Positions 45,053-57,872 of a DNA stretch of 64,000 bases are shown in pieces. The position numbers were made by a program, and so were the translations under genes. Where the stretch lies: contig JAFFSR010000317.1 of assembly GCA_017163975.1 (NCBI GenBank), forward strand, positions 614,001 through 678,000, written 5' to 3'. The notes beneath the pieces were generated by a model. That model worked only from the letters and a program-made list of their open reading frames with translations, did no database searches and had not been told where the DNA came from. The stretch comes from Anastatus disparis. Lineage: Eukaryota > Arthropoda > Insecta > Hymenoptera > Eupelmidae. Numbering within the stretch: the first letter of the stretch is position 1; each line of letters opens with the position of its first letter.

Positions 45053-46590
45053 GTCAAATAGTAATTTTTATGATACAATTTTTCTCCGTGTGTTTGAAAT
45101 ATTACTAATTTAAAATCTTAACTTTTATTTCTTTTACAAAATCAAAGGATAATTTAATCGTGCATTCATTGAGCATTAATTATTGTATCTAATTCTAAAA
45201 GAAATCTATATTAATTTATTGCCTTTGCGCTTAGCGAATCTAATGAACAATAGAATTTTATTTTTTAACGATCCATGCGCAAAACACAGTTTTTCATACT
45301 TGTTTTACGTATGTGAAACATCGAATTTTTTCATAATGTGCGAAACATATATATCATCTTGCCTACGTTTTGACAACAACATTCACTATTGTTTTGCAGA
45401 CTTGAAATCAATGTTTCTGTTATACATTTTAGTTATCTTGACAGAAAATGTTTTAGAAAAATTGTCTTTAATACTAATGTATTTTATATTTTTAATTTTT
45501 TAAAATTATTTTTAAAGTTGCGGTTAAACCTTAATTTATCAATTGAAAATATGTTAAAGATGAAAAATAAAAAATAAAAAAATTATTTGTCATTGATATT
45601 CTTATATTTTATAGGAACATGTACATGCATTTTTTTTTTTTGACCTCGTGTAATTTAAATGATGCAAAACAGATATATCAAGATTTTTTTATTTATGCAA
45701 CATATTTACATATTTATTCTGATTATAATATAAAAATATGTTATAATAGAATAATTTAGAAATTTTTTAAATCATAGTTATTTAGATATTATAGATTCAA
45801 AGTTATTTTAAATAAATAAAATACAGTAATTGATAGAAAAGAATCTTCTGAATCATGAGCGTTTTAATTTGCAATATAATTTTAATAATTGCACAGTTAA
45901 ATTTTTTTTAGATTAGAAATCTCGTACAATGAGTAAATATAAAAAAAAGTTTCTATTCGCAATCGTAAAAATATTCATTGTATTAAAAATATAATGCAAA
46001 TATTTATGATTAATCACAATTTATCATAATTTTATATATAAAAATATATCCTATAGTTACAGAAAGATATGTGACTCAAACAAGTGACACTCTCCTTGAT
46101 AGTGTAAATTATTTTTAATTACATTTGTAATTTGTAATAACAATTAATTTATTTTTACTATTAATTTGGAATAGAACTTTCTGTTTCTGTATTCTTTCGT
46201 AGTGTACCATATCGTAATATCTACTTTATATAAACAGCTGATATAAGGATTCTTTAATTTAGTATATACACCCTAGTGGTAAAAACAAATGTGAATAATT
46301 GTTAAAAAATCATTAAAATATGTTCAAGAATTTTCATAAAACAATTTTTTTTAATCATTAAGTGAACTTGTGCTTAGTCGATTAAGTAAGTTAAAAAAAT
46401 TATATATTTTTAGATTTGATAATCTAATTTTATTTGTGTGTTTTTCAGTGTAAGGATTAGTTGTATTCAATTTACCCATGTCAGTGTTAAATAAAATTAT
46501 ATTAAAATAAGTTATTTAAACTTATTTTTACTTATACGTTTGACGTAATAGCATCTTTGTATTTACATCAGGGGCAATTGAATTTGTTCT
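45053..46590. other. AT-rich stretch with a foldback-end fragment
   Basis: GACACTCTCCTTGATAG at about 46085-46105 matches the end of the AGGAGAGT family but has no partner arm. The 106-codon frame at 45183-45503 has no recognisable domain. Confidence 0.35.
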
Positions 46591-46596
46591 TTCGCA

Positions 46597-46925
46597 CATC
46601 TGTACTTATTAATTTTACCAATTTTTTTATTTTATTGAAAAATTCGAGGAAAAGAAATTGTAATATGTTACGTAAAGATTATTCAGATAAATTTTTAAAA
46701 AGATACATTCATTAGTTATTAAGAAATTTGGATTCCAATATTATATATTAAAATTTTTCAACTTTTACCAGAAATCTAAAATTTTTGAAAACTAATGAAT
46801 GAATTTATTTAAAAATTCAGCTAAATAATCTTCACTACAAGCTAATACATTTCTTTTCTTGAAATTTTGCAATAAAATGCGAAAGATAGGTAATATTGAT
46901 GAGTACAGGTGTAGTGTCCATTTTA
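46597..46925. mobile_element. Foldback MITE family D, copy 1
   Basis: Imperfect hairpin centred at about 46,745 on TTCCAATATTATATATTAAA. Arms contain ATTCATTAGTTATTAAGAA against AAAACTAATGAATGAA and AAAGATTATTCAG against its complement. The right end AGTACAGGTGTAGTGTCCAT recurs, inverted, at 54,140-54,170. Confidence 0.7.
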
Positions 46926-47849
46926 CATCTCATTAATAAAAATAATTAATAATCTGTATTATTGTACACGGTTTCTTATATTTTCAAGTTTCAAGTTCAT
47001 AGATTTATTAGAATAAACATTTATCTTTGCGAATATGATATAAGAACTACCTCTGTATTTTTATCTTCAAACACTAGCGTTCTGTATTAGATTTTATGAA
47101 ATTGAGTATAGCTCGCTTTCACTTACTTGTTTGTCGTGTGAGCTTTTCTAGAATCATGTAAAAAATTGTCATTTAGACTCTATTTAGATTATAATTTCAT
47201 AAATATTTTTTTTTCTAAAATATACAAGTAAAAAATTAATTCTGATCAAGTATATATTTTAAGAATGAATTTGCAAAATTTTTATTCCTTTTTAAGAATA
47301 ATATTTATGTTCATAAATTTTTTATTCATCATTTATAAAGATTCATTAAGGTTTGAAGAATGTAGATTAATTTACGGGTTCATAAACCCTAAACCCATAA
47401 TAAGCTACCCTGATGAAAATAAATTCATATTTTTATTACATAATTTTATAATGTACCGAAATTGCGTTATATCTTACGAAACAAATTTAGACTTTTCATT
47501 GCATATTTTAATTATGTTATCTTATTACTTAATTTTATTTTATAATAAATTAATGTCTTTCATTTTATATTGAAATTTCATAAAAATAAGATTTAAAATA
47601 TTATGAATAAATCTAACTATTACAAAATAAAATTACATACTAAAATTACATATCTAAAATATGTATTTTGAATACGTAATGAAATTACATAATCGAAATT
47701 CGAATTTATTTCAACCGAGTAATTCTATATACCCACATACCCTAAACCTATAGTTTTAAGTTTATAGGTTAAGGACTTATGAGCTCAGGGTTTATAGCTT
47801 AAGAGTTCATAGATTTAGGATTGATTGAGGTTTTTTAGGTTAAAGGTTC
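46926..47849. other. AT-rich stretch without recognisable gene
   Basis: Frame 47265-47573 (102 codons, NLQNFYSFLRIIFMFINFLF and on) is AT-driven and hydrophobic with no family signal. 47740-47850 has loose repeats of GGTTTATAG/GTTCATAG. Confidence 0.35.
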
Positions 47850-48637
47850 ATAGATTCAAAGTTAAGAACGTGTAAGTTTAGCATGCACAATTTACGGGAT
47901 TAGTTTACGGGCTTAGATTATGTGAATTTATGTTTGATAAAAAAAAATTTTCTAAAAAATTGCATTTTTAAGGAATTGATAAAAGAATATCTTATTTCTC
48001 TTTTCTTTGAAACTTTAAAGTGAACTATATTTTAATTCAATCAAAGAAAATCAACCCTATTCTGCATCAGATTTTTGTAAAATATTGATAAAATGATTTG
48101 TTTTCAGACACAAATATTTTATCGTATTTTTTAGATTTACATACAATTGTTGAAATCGGTATAATTATAATTTAAAAAACGAGTGATTGCGGTTATAATA
48201 ATAGTTTTCTAATTTTACTTATAATCATTTATATATTCCATATCCGAGATGGTTTTTTCTTAGATGCTCGTAAGAGATAGAATCATATTAAATGAACGAT
48301 CGAATTGACATTTTATACTATTCGTTTCTGAAAGACATTATATTGTTTGGATTTTTAAATAAGATTCATATTGAATAAACGTCTGAGATGGAATTCTATT
48401 TAACGGAATTCAGAAATAGAATTATATTTAACTAAATTTCGAAATAGAATTATATTTAACGGAATTCTGAAATAGAATTATATTTAACTGAATTTCGAAA
48501 TAGAATTATATTTAATGAAATTTCGAAATAGAATTGTATTGCATTTATTTTTCAAATACAATTTTATTAACCGCGTTTTGAATAAGCATCATATTATTTA
48601 GTTTTTTCAAGCAGTATTATATGAATAGGAGCCATCG
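47850..48637 (-). repeat. Interspersed repeat R1, copy b
   Basis: Inverted copy of 27379-28145, ending TAGGAGCCATCG beside a short (TA)n. The 28-bp tandem units lie at about 48405-48560. The distal part (CACATAATCTAAGCCCGTAA in complement) is more diverged than the rest. Confidence 0.85.
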
Positions 48638-48890
48638 ATATATATATATATATATATAAATGGGACGTTATTTCTCAACGGGAACAGCACTGCAACCAGG
48701 AGAGGTTTTTAGCCGATTTTAATGATTTTGGGCTTAAAATTTTTGTTTTATAATTCTATTTAGAAAACCATCCAGCGCTTTTTAAAATTGTAATATAGCG
48801 ACTCAAAATGGCCGCTAGAAACTACAAAAAAATGGAATACACCAACTAAAAAGTATATAAAACTTAAAGTTTGTATCCAATATGGTTGTT

Positions 48891-51800
48891 TTCGGGCTTA
48901 AACTATAGTGGAAGATTAGCATTTAATTACTAATATGGTTGGATGGAAAAATTAAAAATGGCGGACCCAAGATAGTGCTCTAAAATTTGAAAACTATGTT
49001 AAATTTCAAGAACTTAATCGATATTAACCACATTTAGTATATAGCGGTTTTTAGGATGTTAATTAAGAATTCAAGGTCTGATTCACTAAATGCAAGATGG
49101 CGTAGGTAAAATAATAAAAAATCAATCTTTTCGCACCAAATTAGGTACATAGAGGATTTCCAGGTTGCTGAAAATAAATCTGAGGTTGAAATCTAAGAAC
49201 CTTAAGCTCTTAAACTTAAATAACCAGTAACCCAGTAGTCCAAAGTCCTGTACTAAAGAAAATAAATTTAGCCAAAAGCCATGTACAAAAGAAAATAAAT
49301 TTTTGATAAAGAATTAGTGAAATTAAACCTCAATGCATCGGAACCCTATTTATTAAAACACTGCGATAGACAAAATCAACTTTTAAAATGCTGAAATTTA
49401 TCAAGAATTAGTAAAATAATTTTTTACACGTGAAATTTCAAGACTATGAACGTTTAAATCTAAATACCCTAATCCTACATCCTATTGAGAAAAAAAACGT
49501 CTATTTGAGGGAAGGTGATCGCTGGCTTAATCAATGTTGAAGTATAAAGTAATAGCGAAGGGTAATAGTTCCTATATTAACTATTGTTCTCGATCGTTTT
49601 AAAACCTATGCAGCTTTGATTACCAACTCTGGTTTGAGGGGTTTGAGATAATCATACATGGGATACATGACCTCTCAATATTTTTGAAAACTCAAAAAGC
49701 TCTCTGCGTTTCATAGGGTGGAGACTATCTTTATTTTTATAAAGCCCGCATTACTTTTTTTGTTTTTTATTTTTTTTATGTTCTTGATCTTTTTTTTAGT
49801 TATGTATTCTTTACTTTTTTATTCTTGTTTATTAATTTTTAATTTTTTTGTGAATTTTTTCGATTTTTTTTTAAATTGTAATCTTTATGTTAATCAGTAG
49901 CTTGTGGTGGATAGAATGTCAGATGAATCAGAGTATTGATGGGCTAATAAATTTTTTTTTTTTACTTTGAATGCGTGAGCTTTAGAAATATATAATATTG
50001 ATGGTGCAAGATTAAATCTTTTTTTCTTAGTTTTCTAAAAGTCCTATCATAATCTTGTTTAGAGTACTGAAAAAAGTAATATTTGGAAATTTCAATTCTG
50101 CCCAATTCAAAAGATCAGTAGATTTTAATATTGCGTCATTTCTTTAGTCTTGCGAACTAGCCCAAGTAGCTAGACTTTTTAAAACAGCCCCTACTCCATC
50201 ACAAGCGCCTTTGCCATGTGCAGTAGCATGAGTGTACCATTCGACATCTATACCAAAATCTTCTTTATGGTGTACTGAATTCGACATTCGATACCGATTC
50301 TTGAAATGCTGCTTTGCCCCATCTGTGAAATAAATGAGTTTTAATAAATGTGGAACTCTCCTTAATATAGCGGGAATCAAGTACCTTTGTGCTAAGTATA
50401 CGGCCGTTGTATCATGAGTTGTAATCGGAAAGTATTACGAAGCTGTAGTGCTTTAACTCTTTACTTTCTTTGTAGTTTGGAATATAAGATAAAATGCTGC
50501 ATTGATCATTGTTATAATGGAATTCTTGGGCAGCGTTCTGAGCTACATACACATAATTTTCTGAATAATCTAGTTCTAAAACCCCCTCATTTGAGTTTAA
50601 AGTATTTTTCAAGTCACTCAAGAATTCTGATTGTTTTGTAAATATAAAATGATGAGGTATAAGTTTTTGTAGTTTGTCAAATAATTCAGGTACAAATTCA
50701 TGGATATCAAGGCATTCCTTTTTCAATGTACACTTATCAGTTGCTTGCTAAATGCTAATAATAATATTGTCTATGTCATTTTGCAATAAAATAGACAGTA
50801 CGTAGTCTTCGAAATCCGATAGCTTTGAACATTTTTCACAGGTTCTTAAATATCAAGTAGGCTTCGGATTTCTGCAAAGGCAATATTGAATGCAATCATG
50901 GTATCCTTGTAAATAATAAGTAGATTCTTTTGTTAGTTTGCTTAGATTACAAGCTTCAAACATTGTCTTAAATTTTGGTGTATTATGCATACGCAGACAC
51001 TGTGAGTGCCTCTTGCTCCCGCGATAACGCACCATTTAGGCCTTAATTCAGCGAATTTATTAAAGCTGATCTGTGTTTCTTTATTACTTTCTTTAAAATT
51101 TTTGAATAAAATCTTTATATCAAACAAAAGCAATCTTTTTGGGACATGAATTATTTCATCATCTTTTTTTACTTTCACAACGTCTTTTTTGTTAGGCATT
51201 ACTCAGCTGTTGGTATCGGAGTTATATTCTAGTACCTTATTTATAGTACTCGTAGGCAGAGGCTTGCCTTTTTTGGATCAGAAGTTGCTGAAATGCCAGA
51301 TTCATTTCTTATATCTCTTACCTTTTTAGCTATTCTCATAAAAACATTGAACTCCTCCATTATTTCTCGTGAAGACCAGCTATTGGGTAGTATTGTAAGA
51401 ATAGATACCTTTAACCCTCTCAGTCACGAATTATTTTCGCAAAAAACACGTATTTTCTATCATACATTAATTTTTTAGATATATTTACAATCATATATTC
51501 AAAATATATCATATGATACTTATAAAATGAACACTTATTTATATGGAAATGCAAAAAGAATAAAGATTAAATTTAAAGTGCGAATTAAACAATAAAAAAA
51601 GAAAATGAGAAAGGGTTCCACTATAGTGGCTCCTGTGACTGAAAGGGTTAATGGATCATTCTCTGGAAAAGAAACAAACTTTTCTTTTCGTGCGTCTATG
51701 ATTTGTTCTAATTTATCTTTTCTGGTTCTGAAAAAATTCCACATCTTCCATCTGAATACTTTCATCGTATTCAGGTTCTACATCATATTCTTCCATGGAA

Positions 51801-53175
51801 ACGTGAGTTTCATTTTTAGAACCTACGTTTGATATAGAGTTATCATAGTTACTACAAGTCTGACAAATCGAAGCGTATTTAGAAATGTTGGTACGTCGGG
51901 ATAAAAAGTCTTCTGACACGCAACGGAGGCCCTTTCCTTTATGTCCTTGTTTATGAAAGGGATTACAACATCTATCACGATGCACACTTTTTTTCGATTT
52001 AGGCATCACAATCTTTCTTATTTTATAAAAAATAATAATTCCTACCTTTTTAAATGATGAAAATATTTTATTAAAAATGATAATTACTAGTAATATAAAT
52101 CTGAACAGTGAAAAATAATATACTATGTAAACGTTGCGACTTTGCTTGCAAGATGAAATGAATTGTCGCCACGTGGTTTATATAACATCTAAATTGAAAA
52201 TCTAAATTGCAAATTACGACATCAATATAAAAAAGATATATGCTTACATATTGTACGCATTTTTTTTTCTTAGTAGGGTATAGCATTACTGAATATTTAA
52301 TTTTTAAAAGTCTTGGTTTTGGAATTCTATGTACCAGAATGAATTTCGTCAATCCCTAATCAATTCAAACATTTCAAACATTTATTTTCTCCAGTACAGA
52401 TCGCTAAGGTATATAATAACAGAGTATTTAGGGTTAGGAGCTCACGATTTTAGAATTTGACGCCTGAAAAAATAATTTTGTTAATCCAAAATGAATTAAA
52501 GCATTTTAAAGGTTTATTTTCTCTATCGCAGTGTTCTAATGTATAGGGTTCCCGGGCATTTAGGTTTAATTTCACTAATTTTTGATAAAAAATTTATTTT
52601 CTCTAGTACGAGATTTTGGAGTACAGAGTCACTGGGTATTTAGGTTTAAGTGCTAAGGGTTTTGGAATTTTTCCCTACACAGGCCTTCAAGGTGTAAGGT
52701 TATTAGGTATTTGGGTTTAAAAGCTCGTGGTTTCAAAATTTACCGTATATCAAAATTAAAATCGTTAATTTTAAATAAATTTATTTTATCTAGTATAGGG
52801 TTCTAAGGTATAGGGTTATTGAGTATTCAAGTTTAAGACCTTACGGTTCTTAGATTTTAACCTCAGATTTATTTTTAGCCAACTCAGAATCCTCTATGTA
52901 CCTAATTTGGTGCGAAAAGATTGATTTTTTATTATTTTATCCACAATATTGGATCTGCCATCTTGGATTTAGTGAATCTGACCTTGAATTCTTAATTAAC
53001 ATCCTAAAAACCGCTATATACTAAATGTGGTTAAAATCAATTAAGTTCTTGAAATTTAACATAGTTTTCAAATTTTGGAGCACCATCTTGGGTCTGCTAT
53101 TTTTAATTTTTCCATCCAATCATATTAGTAATTGAATGCTAATCTTCTACAATACTTTAAGCCCGAAAACAACAA
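48891..53175 (-). mobile_element. DNA transposon T4 with long inverted repeats
   Basis: Inverted similarity between about 48891-49250 and 52855-53175 (TTGTTTTCGGGCTTAAA; GATTAGCATT; TTAATTAAGAATTCAAGGTC; TTTTCGCACCAAATTAGGTA and complements). Looser similarity extends to about 49,450 and 52,430. The interior carries a decayed transposase of the T2 family on the minus strand. Outer flanks 48660-48890 and 53180-53320 do not match each other, so the true ends are uncertain. Confidence 0.7.
50144..52010 (-). pseudogene. Decayed transposase, HGKGACD family (T4)
   Basis: Fragments in order on the minus strand: a Lys/Cys-rich N-terminus (KKSVHRDRCCNPFHKQGHKG, ICQTCSNYD); FFRTRKDKLEQIIDARKEKF in a shifted frame; VPKRLLLFDIKILFKNFKES; FNKFAELRPKWCVIAGARGT followed by HSVCVCIIHQN; ELDYSENYVYVAQNAAQEF (first Asp); YFTDGAKQHFKNRYRM (second Asp); HATAHGKGACDGVGAVLKSL (third acidic position). 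Several frameshifts and stops separate them (near 51740, 51000, 50850 and 50400). Related in motif order to T2, with better preserved GTHSVCVC. Confidence 0.75.
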
Positions 53176-53329
53176 AAGATCATTTCTAAACAGATTTTTA
53201 CGTTATTTTGAGGGATGGACTGTGATGTTTTAAGCATACAAAATAGAGGGAGGAATACTAAGGGGTAGAAGAGGAGGTTTTTTTTATATAACTATATAAT
53301 ATAGGGAGATATATATATATATCTGTATG

Positions 53330-54130
53330 TATTGGAAGTTGGACGAAATCTGGTATATAATGATAGTTTCCGGTTGAATCATGCTTCATTCACAATAATA
53401 CAAAATGATAACTTTAACTAGAAAAATGATTATTTTTTTAGTTAGTAACCAACAAACAAGTGCCACACGAAAATGTATACGTTATAATATTGAGTAACTG
53501 ACTATTCACAATTCCAATAATCTTACTTGAAATTTTCGTGTACACTGTAAAAACGCTGGTTCATTAGATATTTATGCTGTAGTAATAGTGTGCTACCTAT
53601 ACCGAGAGAGTTTTGCATTATAAAAGATAGTGTGCTCAGAAAACGCAACACACGATGGCTCGCATGAATGATAACTATCGATACGTGTCTAAACGTGCAT
53701 GAAGTTTTTCGATGCGGCGCCACCTTGCACTGTATTTCACGATTTCTACACCAAAAAAAGTTATGCATAAATTATAAAATGCGAAGCAGTACACGTAGCT
53801 TACGTATGCAAAAGGCAGCACTTTTTCCAGTGCCACGCGCATCCTATTTATTGAGTCAAAAATCTGTCCGTGTATAATCCGTAGAGCAGACATCCCACAA
53901 CTGGCATAATGTTTGTACTGATCCATGGGCCTGCTACGCTAATATCACAAATTGAAATAAAATGATTCAGGTTAACATTACAAACTCTGTTGTGATAGCG
54001 TGCTAATTCAATTTTACAATTAGTCACTTATTTAAATACAATTGAAATGTAATTATTTGTAAAAATAAAACGAATTTACAAATGAAAAATCAATTTTCAG
54101 TATGATTTCTCTTATCAAAATAATATAAGA
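53330..54130. other. Stretch without recognisable gene
   Basis: 53,640-53,930 is slightly GC-richer with overlapping ORFs on both strands; none shows a known domain. Gpdh upstream exons were looked for here and not found. Confidence 0.35.
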
Positions 54131-54139
54131 AATGTTAAG

Positions 54140-54490
54140 AAGATGTAAAATGGACACTACACCTGTACTCATGAATTTGGCCTATATCTTCATAATATTA
54201 CAAAACTTGAGAAAAACAAATGCTTCAGTTTGTAGTATTTACCATGAAGATTATTCAGTTATATTTTCAAATAAATTCATTCATTAATTTTTAAGAATTT
54301 TGGGTTCCAATATTATATATTAAAATTTTTAGATTTTGTATAAGAAATCTAAAATTCTGAGAAACTAATGAATGAATTTATTTAAAAATTCAATTGAATA
54401 ATCTTCATGGTACATACGACAAGCTAAGGCATTTATTTTTTAAAAATTTTGCAATAAAATAAAAAGATAATTTCGCAATAAAATAAAAAG
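54140..54490. mobile_element. Foldback MITE family D, copy 2
   Basis: Related to 46597-46925. ATGGACACTACACCTGTACT at the left; hairpin centred on CCAATATTATATATTAAAAT; arms ACCATGAAGATTATTCAG and AATAATCTTCATGGTA. No ORF. Confidence 0.75.
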
Positions 54491-54959
54491 ATATTAATTG
54501 ATGAAATTGAAAAGAAGTATTAAAGAATAATAAAATAAGATCATGAAAATCGATCTCATGAAAATGTAATTTTAAAATCAAATTCTCGAAAAAGTAGTTG
54601 ACGATATTTTAGTATACATCAATAAATACGGAGACAATAGTCGGTTAGTATGAATACGGCATTCAACCCAAGGTTATCATTTTCGCGTAAATTTTAAAAT
54701 TTCGGTAAGAAATGAAATATAATAACGTCACACATATTGAAAGCGGGAATTCAAATGGTATTATTAACTCATTAACATCTACGGTGTCACTAATTATTTT
54801 ATAGAACGTCATGTCATTTTTTTAAGATATTATGTAGAAAAATGACGCTATCTCAACAATACGTTAGTTAATTTAAAAACGACGACATAATATATTTCAA
54901 ATTTTTAATAAAATATGAATTTTAGTTAAAATGACATCATTTTAGAAAATGACATCGCG

Positions 54960-55155
54960 TAAGTACACACATGTTTGTAAAATTTACAAACTCTGTGTGT
55001 TAATTCTACAAAAATTTTTGCGTTAATTTTAAAAATACACATACATTTTTAAATTACAAAATTTTTTGTGTTGATTTTACAAACATGTTTGTAAAATTTT
55101 AACACAAAAATATTTGTACAAAATAAAATTTGACGAATTATACAAAATTTTTTAC
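54960..55155. repeat. Low-complexity inverted repeats (TTTGTAAAATTT)
   Basis: Several alternating copies of TTTTACAAACATGTTTGTAA-like words and complements. Probably a degenerate MITE. Confidence 0.45.
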
Positions 55156-55209
55156 AGTGTATATTGTAATATTCAACACTGTTAGGCACCAATTCGTTAC
55201 CAGTAGTGT

Positions 55210-55570
55210 ACGTAAACTGATAACTAATTGGACTAGTTATGATTTACCTGGTGCATAATTAATAAATGGTTGGGCAAGTTATTAGTTGAAAGCTGCATAA
55301 TTGGCAAATGGTTGGACTAGTTAGCAATTACGTTAGCAATTAATAGTTAGCGGGTAGGTAACTGGTAAATGGTCGTGAATGGTCTGACTATTTCCAGTTA
55401 TTCACCCAGTAACTGTCAACTAATCCGACCATTTATTAGTTCCTTACTAGTAACTGGTAAATAGCCCGATCACTTACCAGTTATTCATCTGTAATTGGTC
55501 CGACCATTTCCAGTTACTTGCTCTGCAACTGGTAACTGTTGCAAGTATTCCCTATTACTCGACCATTTCA
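55210..55570. repeat. Degenerate palindromic minisatellite
   Basis: Many copies of AACTGGTAAATGG or AATTGG, and of the complement CCATTTCCAGTTA, alternate so that successive units can pair (TCCGACCATTT/AAATGGTCGGA-like). Unit length about 14-30 bp. No coding potential. Confidence 0.7.
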
Positions 55571-55680
55571 AATGAAAAACCATTTCCTTATTTACAACTC
55601 TGTACTGAGGGGACAGAAAACAGAGATTTTTAGAGAATAACATAATTTTGTCTGTTTCACTTAGCGTGGAATCACTCATT

Positions 55681-55982
55681 TATATATATATATATATGGT
55701 GATTGGATAACATCGATACATATTTATATCATTGGATTCAGCGCAATAAGCTGACTCCGAAAAAAATGATAAGAATGTATTTTAAATTTGACCAATATAT
55801 TGCTAATATATTGGAGATATTGCTAATATATTGGAGATATTAGAGAAAATTTTACCAACACGTTGCGAATATATTGGCAATATATTAGTAGAATTTAAAA
55901 AAATTTTATATTATGTATTTCAGGATCAGCTCATTGCGCTGAATCCAGCGATATATATATGTACCGATGTTATCCAATTACC

Positions 55983-56014
<32 letters not shown>
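55681..56014. mobile_element. Mariner-like MITE inserted in a (TA)n tract
   Basis: Between (TA)n tracts (55681-55696 and 55985-56014) lies an element with inverted ends GGTGATTGGATAACATCGAT and CGATGTTATCCAATTACCC. Its inner arms contain GGATTCAGCGCAATAAGCTG and complement. A TA dinucleotide on either side fits a Tc1/mariner-type target, though inside a TA tract this is not independent evidence. A ~21-bp direct duplication (ATTGCTAATATATTGGAGAT) is internal. Confidence 0.75.
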
Positions 56015-56017
<3 letters not shown>

Positions 56018-56702
56018 CAGTTCCCTAGTAATTCCATAAGCGAGAAAAATCATTCAAGTAAAGTTTGGAACAAAAAATTTGTTCAATTTGAAGTTAAATT
56101 CAACTGTTTTTCCGTTTCAAACTTGACTAATAAAATTTAATATTAGTGAAAAAACTAATAAAAATTTTATATTTTTCCATAGAATAGAATCGTTTCCTTG
56201 TTTTCAAATATATTAGGGTCTGCTTTTACTATTGTACAAAAATATTTGATTTATTAATAACGAAATTTACATTAGAAAAGGATAGAACTATACGGCCCTT
56301 TATTCATATCAAAAGGTATACCTTTTTTTTACCTTTTGCTCCCCAACTATACCCGACTTTGATTGGCAGACGATTCTCAACTATCTTATTTTTGATTAGC
56401 TATCAATATGTCCTCTGAGCAAGATGCCGATACCTGACATAAAAAAATATTTTCATTATCTTACAATCAAAAATTCATTTTATAACATACATGAAAAAAT
56501 TCTGGCACAGATTGTTTATAGCCCAAACAACAAAATATATTTTTTGAAATTTGTTCTTGTTTCTGAATTGTAAAAAACTACTTTAAAATGTTAAGAACTC
56601 AATTACAAGAGGTCCGTTCTTTTATTTTTATTGATATTGAAATAATAAACAAATACATCTAGACAATATTCTTAATAAATTATATAAAAATTAATATTGC
56701 AG

Positions 56703-56933
56703 AACATTGTGGCATGTGGTGCTGGCTTTGTCGACGGTTTAGATTTAGGCGATAACACAAAGGCTGCAGTAATTAGGCTTGGTTTGATGGAAATGATTAA
56801 GTTTGTTGATGTTTTCTTCCCAGGTGGCAAGCTCGCTACATTTTTTGAAAGTTGTGGTGTCGCTGATCTTATTACGACTTGTTATGGTGGCAGGAATCGC
56901 AAAGTTTCAGAGGCTTTTGTAAAAACTGGCAAG
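56703..56933 (+). CDS. Gpdh: Glycerol-3-phosphate dehydrogenase [NAD+], penultimate coding exon
   Basis: Cytosolic enzyme reducing dihydroxyacetone phosphate with NADH to glycerol-3-phosphate (glycerol-phosphate shuttle, lipid and flight-muscle metabolism). This 77-codon phase-0 exon starts after TTGCAG and ends AAG/GTTCGT. It encodes [57 protein letters not shown] and [10 protein letters not shown]. It corresponds to about residues 205-281 of vertebrate GPD1; GGRNRK holds the substrate-binding Arg/Asn pair. The catalytic Lys (last residue before NIVACG) is in the previous exon, which I did not find in the upstream 8 kb, so an upstream intron is long and probably TE-filled. Confidence 0.97.
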
Positions 56934-57010
56934 GTTCGTTACTTAACTAAATTAAATTAAGTGTATTTTCAAATATCTGTAATTAGATAATGATCAATAT
57001 TGTAGATCAA

Positions 57011-57241
57011 CGGTTGGAAGGAATAACTCCCTAGTTCAGTGTGTGTCTTAAAAACTCCATAAGTGGGTGGCTGATTAAAAAATTCTCTAATTTAAAAATG
57101 TATTTGTTCCATCGATTTTGTAGTGATAACTCTGCAATATTTTGAAACATGATTTATGCAAAATTAGAACAATTTAAACTTGTGTTTTTTAAAATTAATT
57201 TTTGTCAAATCGCGAAGTTAGGGAGTTATTCCTTCCAACCG
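57011..57241. mobile_element. MITE in Gpdh intron, ~231 bp
   Basis: Inverted ends CGGTTGGAAGGAATAACTCC and GGAGTTATTCCTTCCAACCG; inner arms AAAACACAAGTTT-like words pair only weakly. Superfamily not determined. Confidence 0.85.
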
Positions 57242-57333
57242 TCGAAATAGTGTTGTATTTGATTTAAAAATATAACGAATACTGAAAATTCTATAATACT
57301 ATTTTTATAATAAAATTAGTAACTGATGACAGC

Positions 57334-57687
57334 CAGGGTTGGTTTCTGAAAGGCTCTACGCTCGTAGTTTATGACTGAAGGACACATGGTGCCGCGTGGC
57401 GGCTTGATGAGAAAATTACAGCGCGAATGTAATACGATCTAAAAATTTTCATGATTTTACACAAAATGAATAAATAAAAACATAAATATATGTTAAACAT
57501 ATAATATATTTTGTTCGCATCAACAACTTAATTATAAATCATTTATTAACTCTTAATTCAGTAAAATCATGAACATTTTTAAATAGTATTACATTCGCGC
57601 TGTAGTTCTCTCCCCAAGCCACCACAAGGCGCCGTGTGTCTTTCAGTCATGAACTATGAGCGTAGAGCCCTTCAGAAACCAACCCTG
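57334..57687. mobile_element. hAT-like MITE in Gpdh intron, 354 bp
   Basis: Ends CAGGGTTGGTTTCTGAA and TTCAGAAACCAACCCTG are of the CAGGG...CCCTG style seen in hAT elements. The flanks ATGACAGC and TTGACAGC give an 8-bp duplication with one mismatch, as expected for hAT. Inverted similarity extends over ~105 bp (GCGCGAATGTAATAC). Confidence 0.85.
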
Positions 57688-57872
57688 TTGACAGCAGTTT
57701 TATTTGAAAATCAAAATAAAATGATATAATTTGAATTATCTTAAGAAATAAAAGAAAAATAAACTTTATTGAAATAATTGTATTTTTTCTTTGAAAAATT
57801 ATAAATTTTAAAAGTTTATATCACCACATTCATAAATTCTTACTTAATTTTAAAAATATTAAATTTTTTTAG

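Larger units (their letters stand above)
56934..57872 (+). other. Gpdh intron carrying two MITEs
   Basis: 939-base GT-AG intron (GTTCGT ... TTTTTTTAG), phase 0. About 60% of it is the two inserted elements listed separately; neither disturbs the splice sites. Confidence 0.9.

Noticed and set aside
47265..47573. 102-codon hydrophobic ORF
   Set aside because: Composition is what random AT-rich DNA gives (Phe, Ile, Leu, Tyr, Asn); no repeat or domain support.
53523..53926. Overlapping ORFs on both strands near 53.7 kb, considered as upstream Gpdh exons
   Set aside because: No Gpdh words such as the N-terminal GSGNWGS motif and no matching splice phases.
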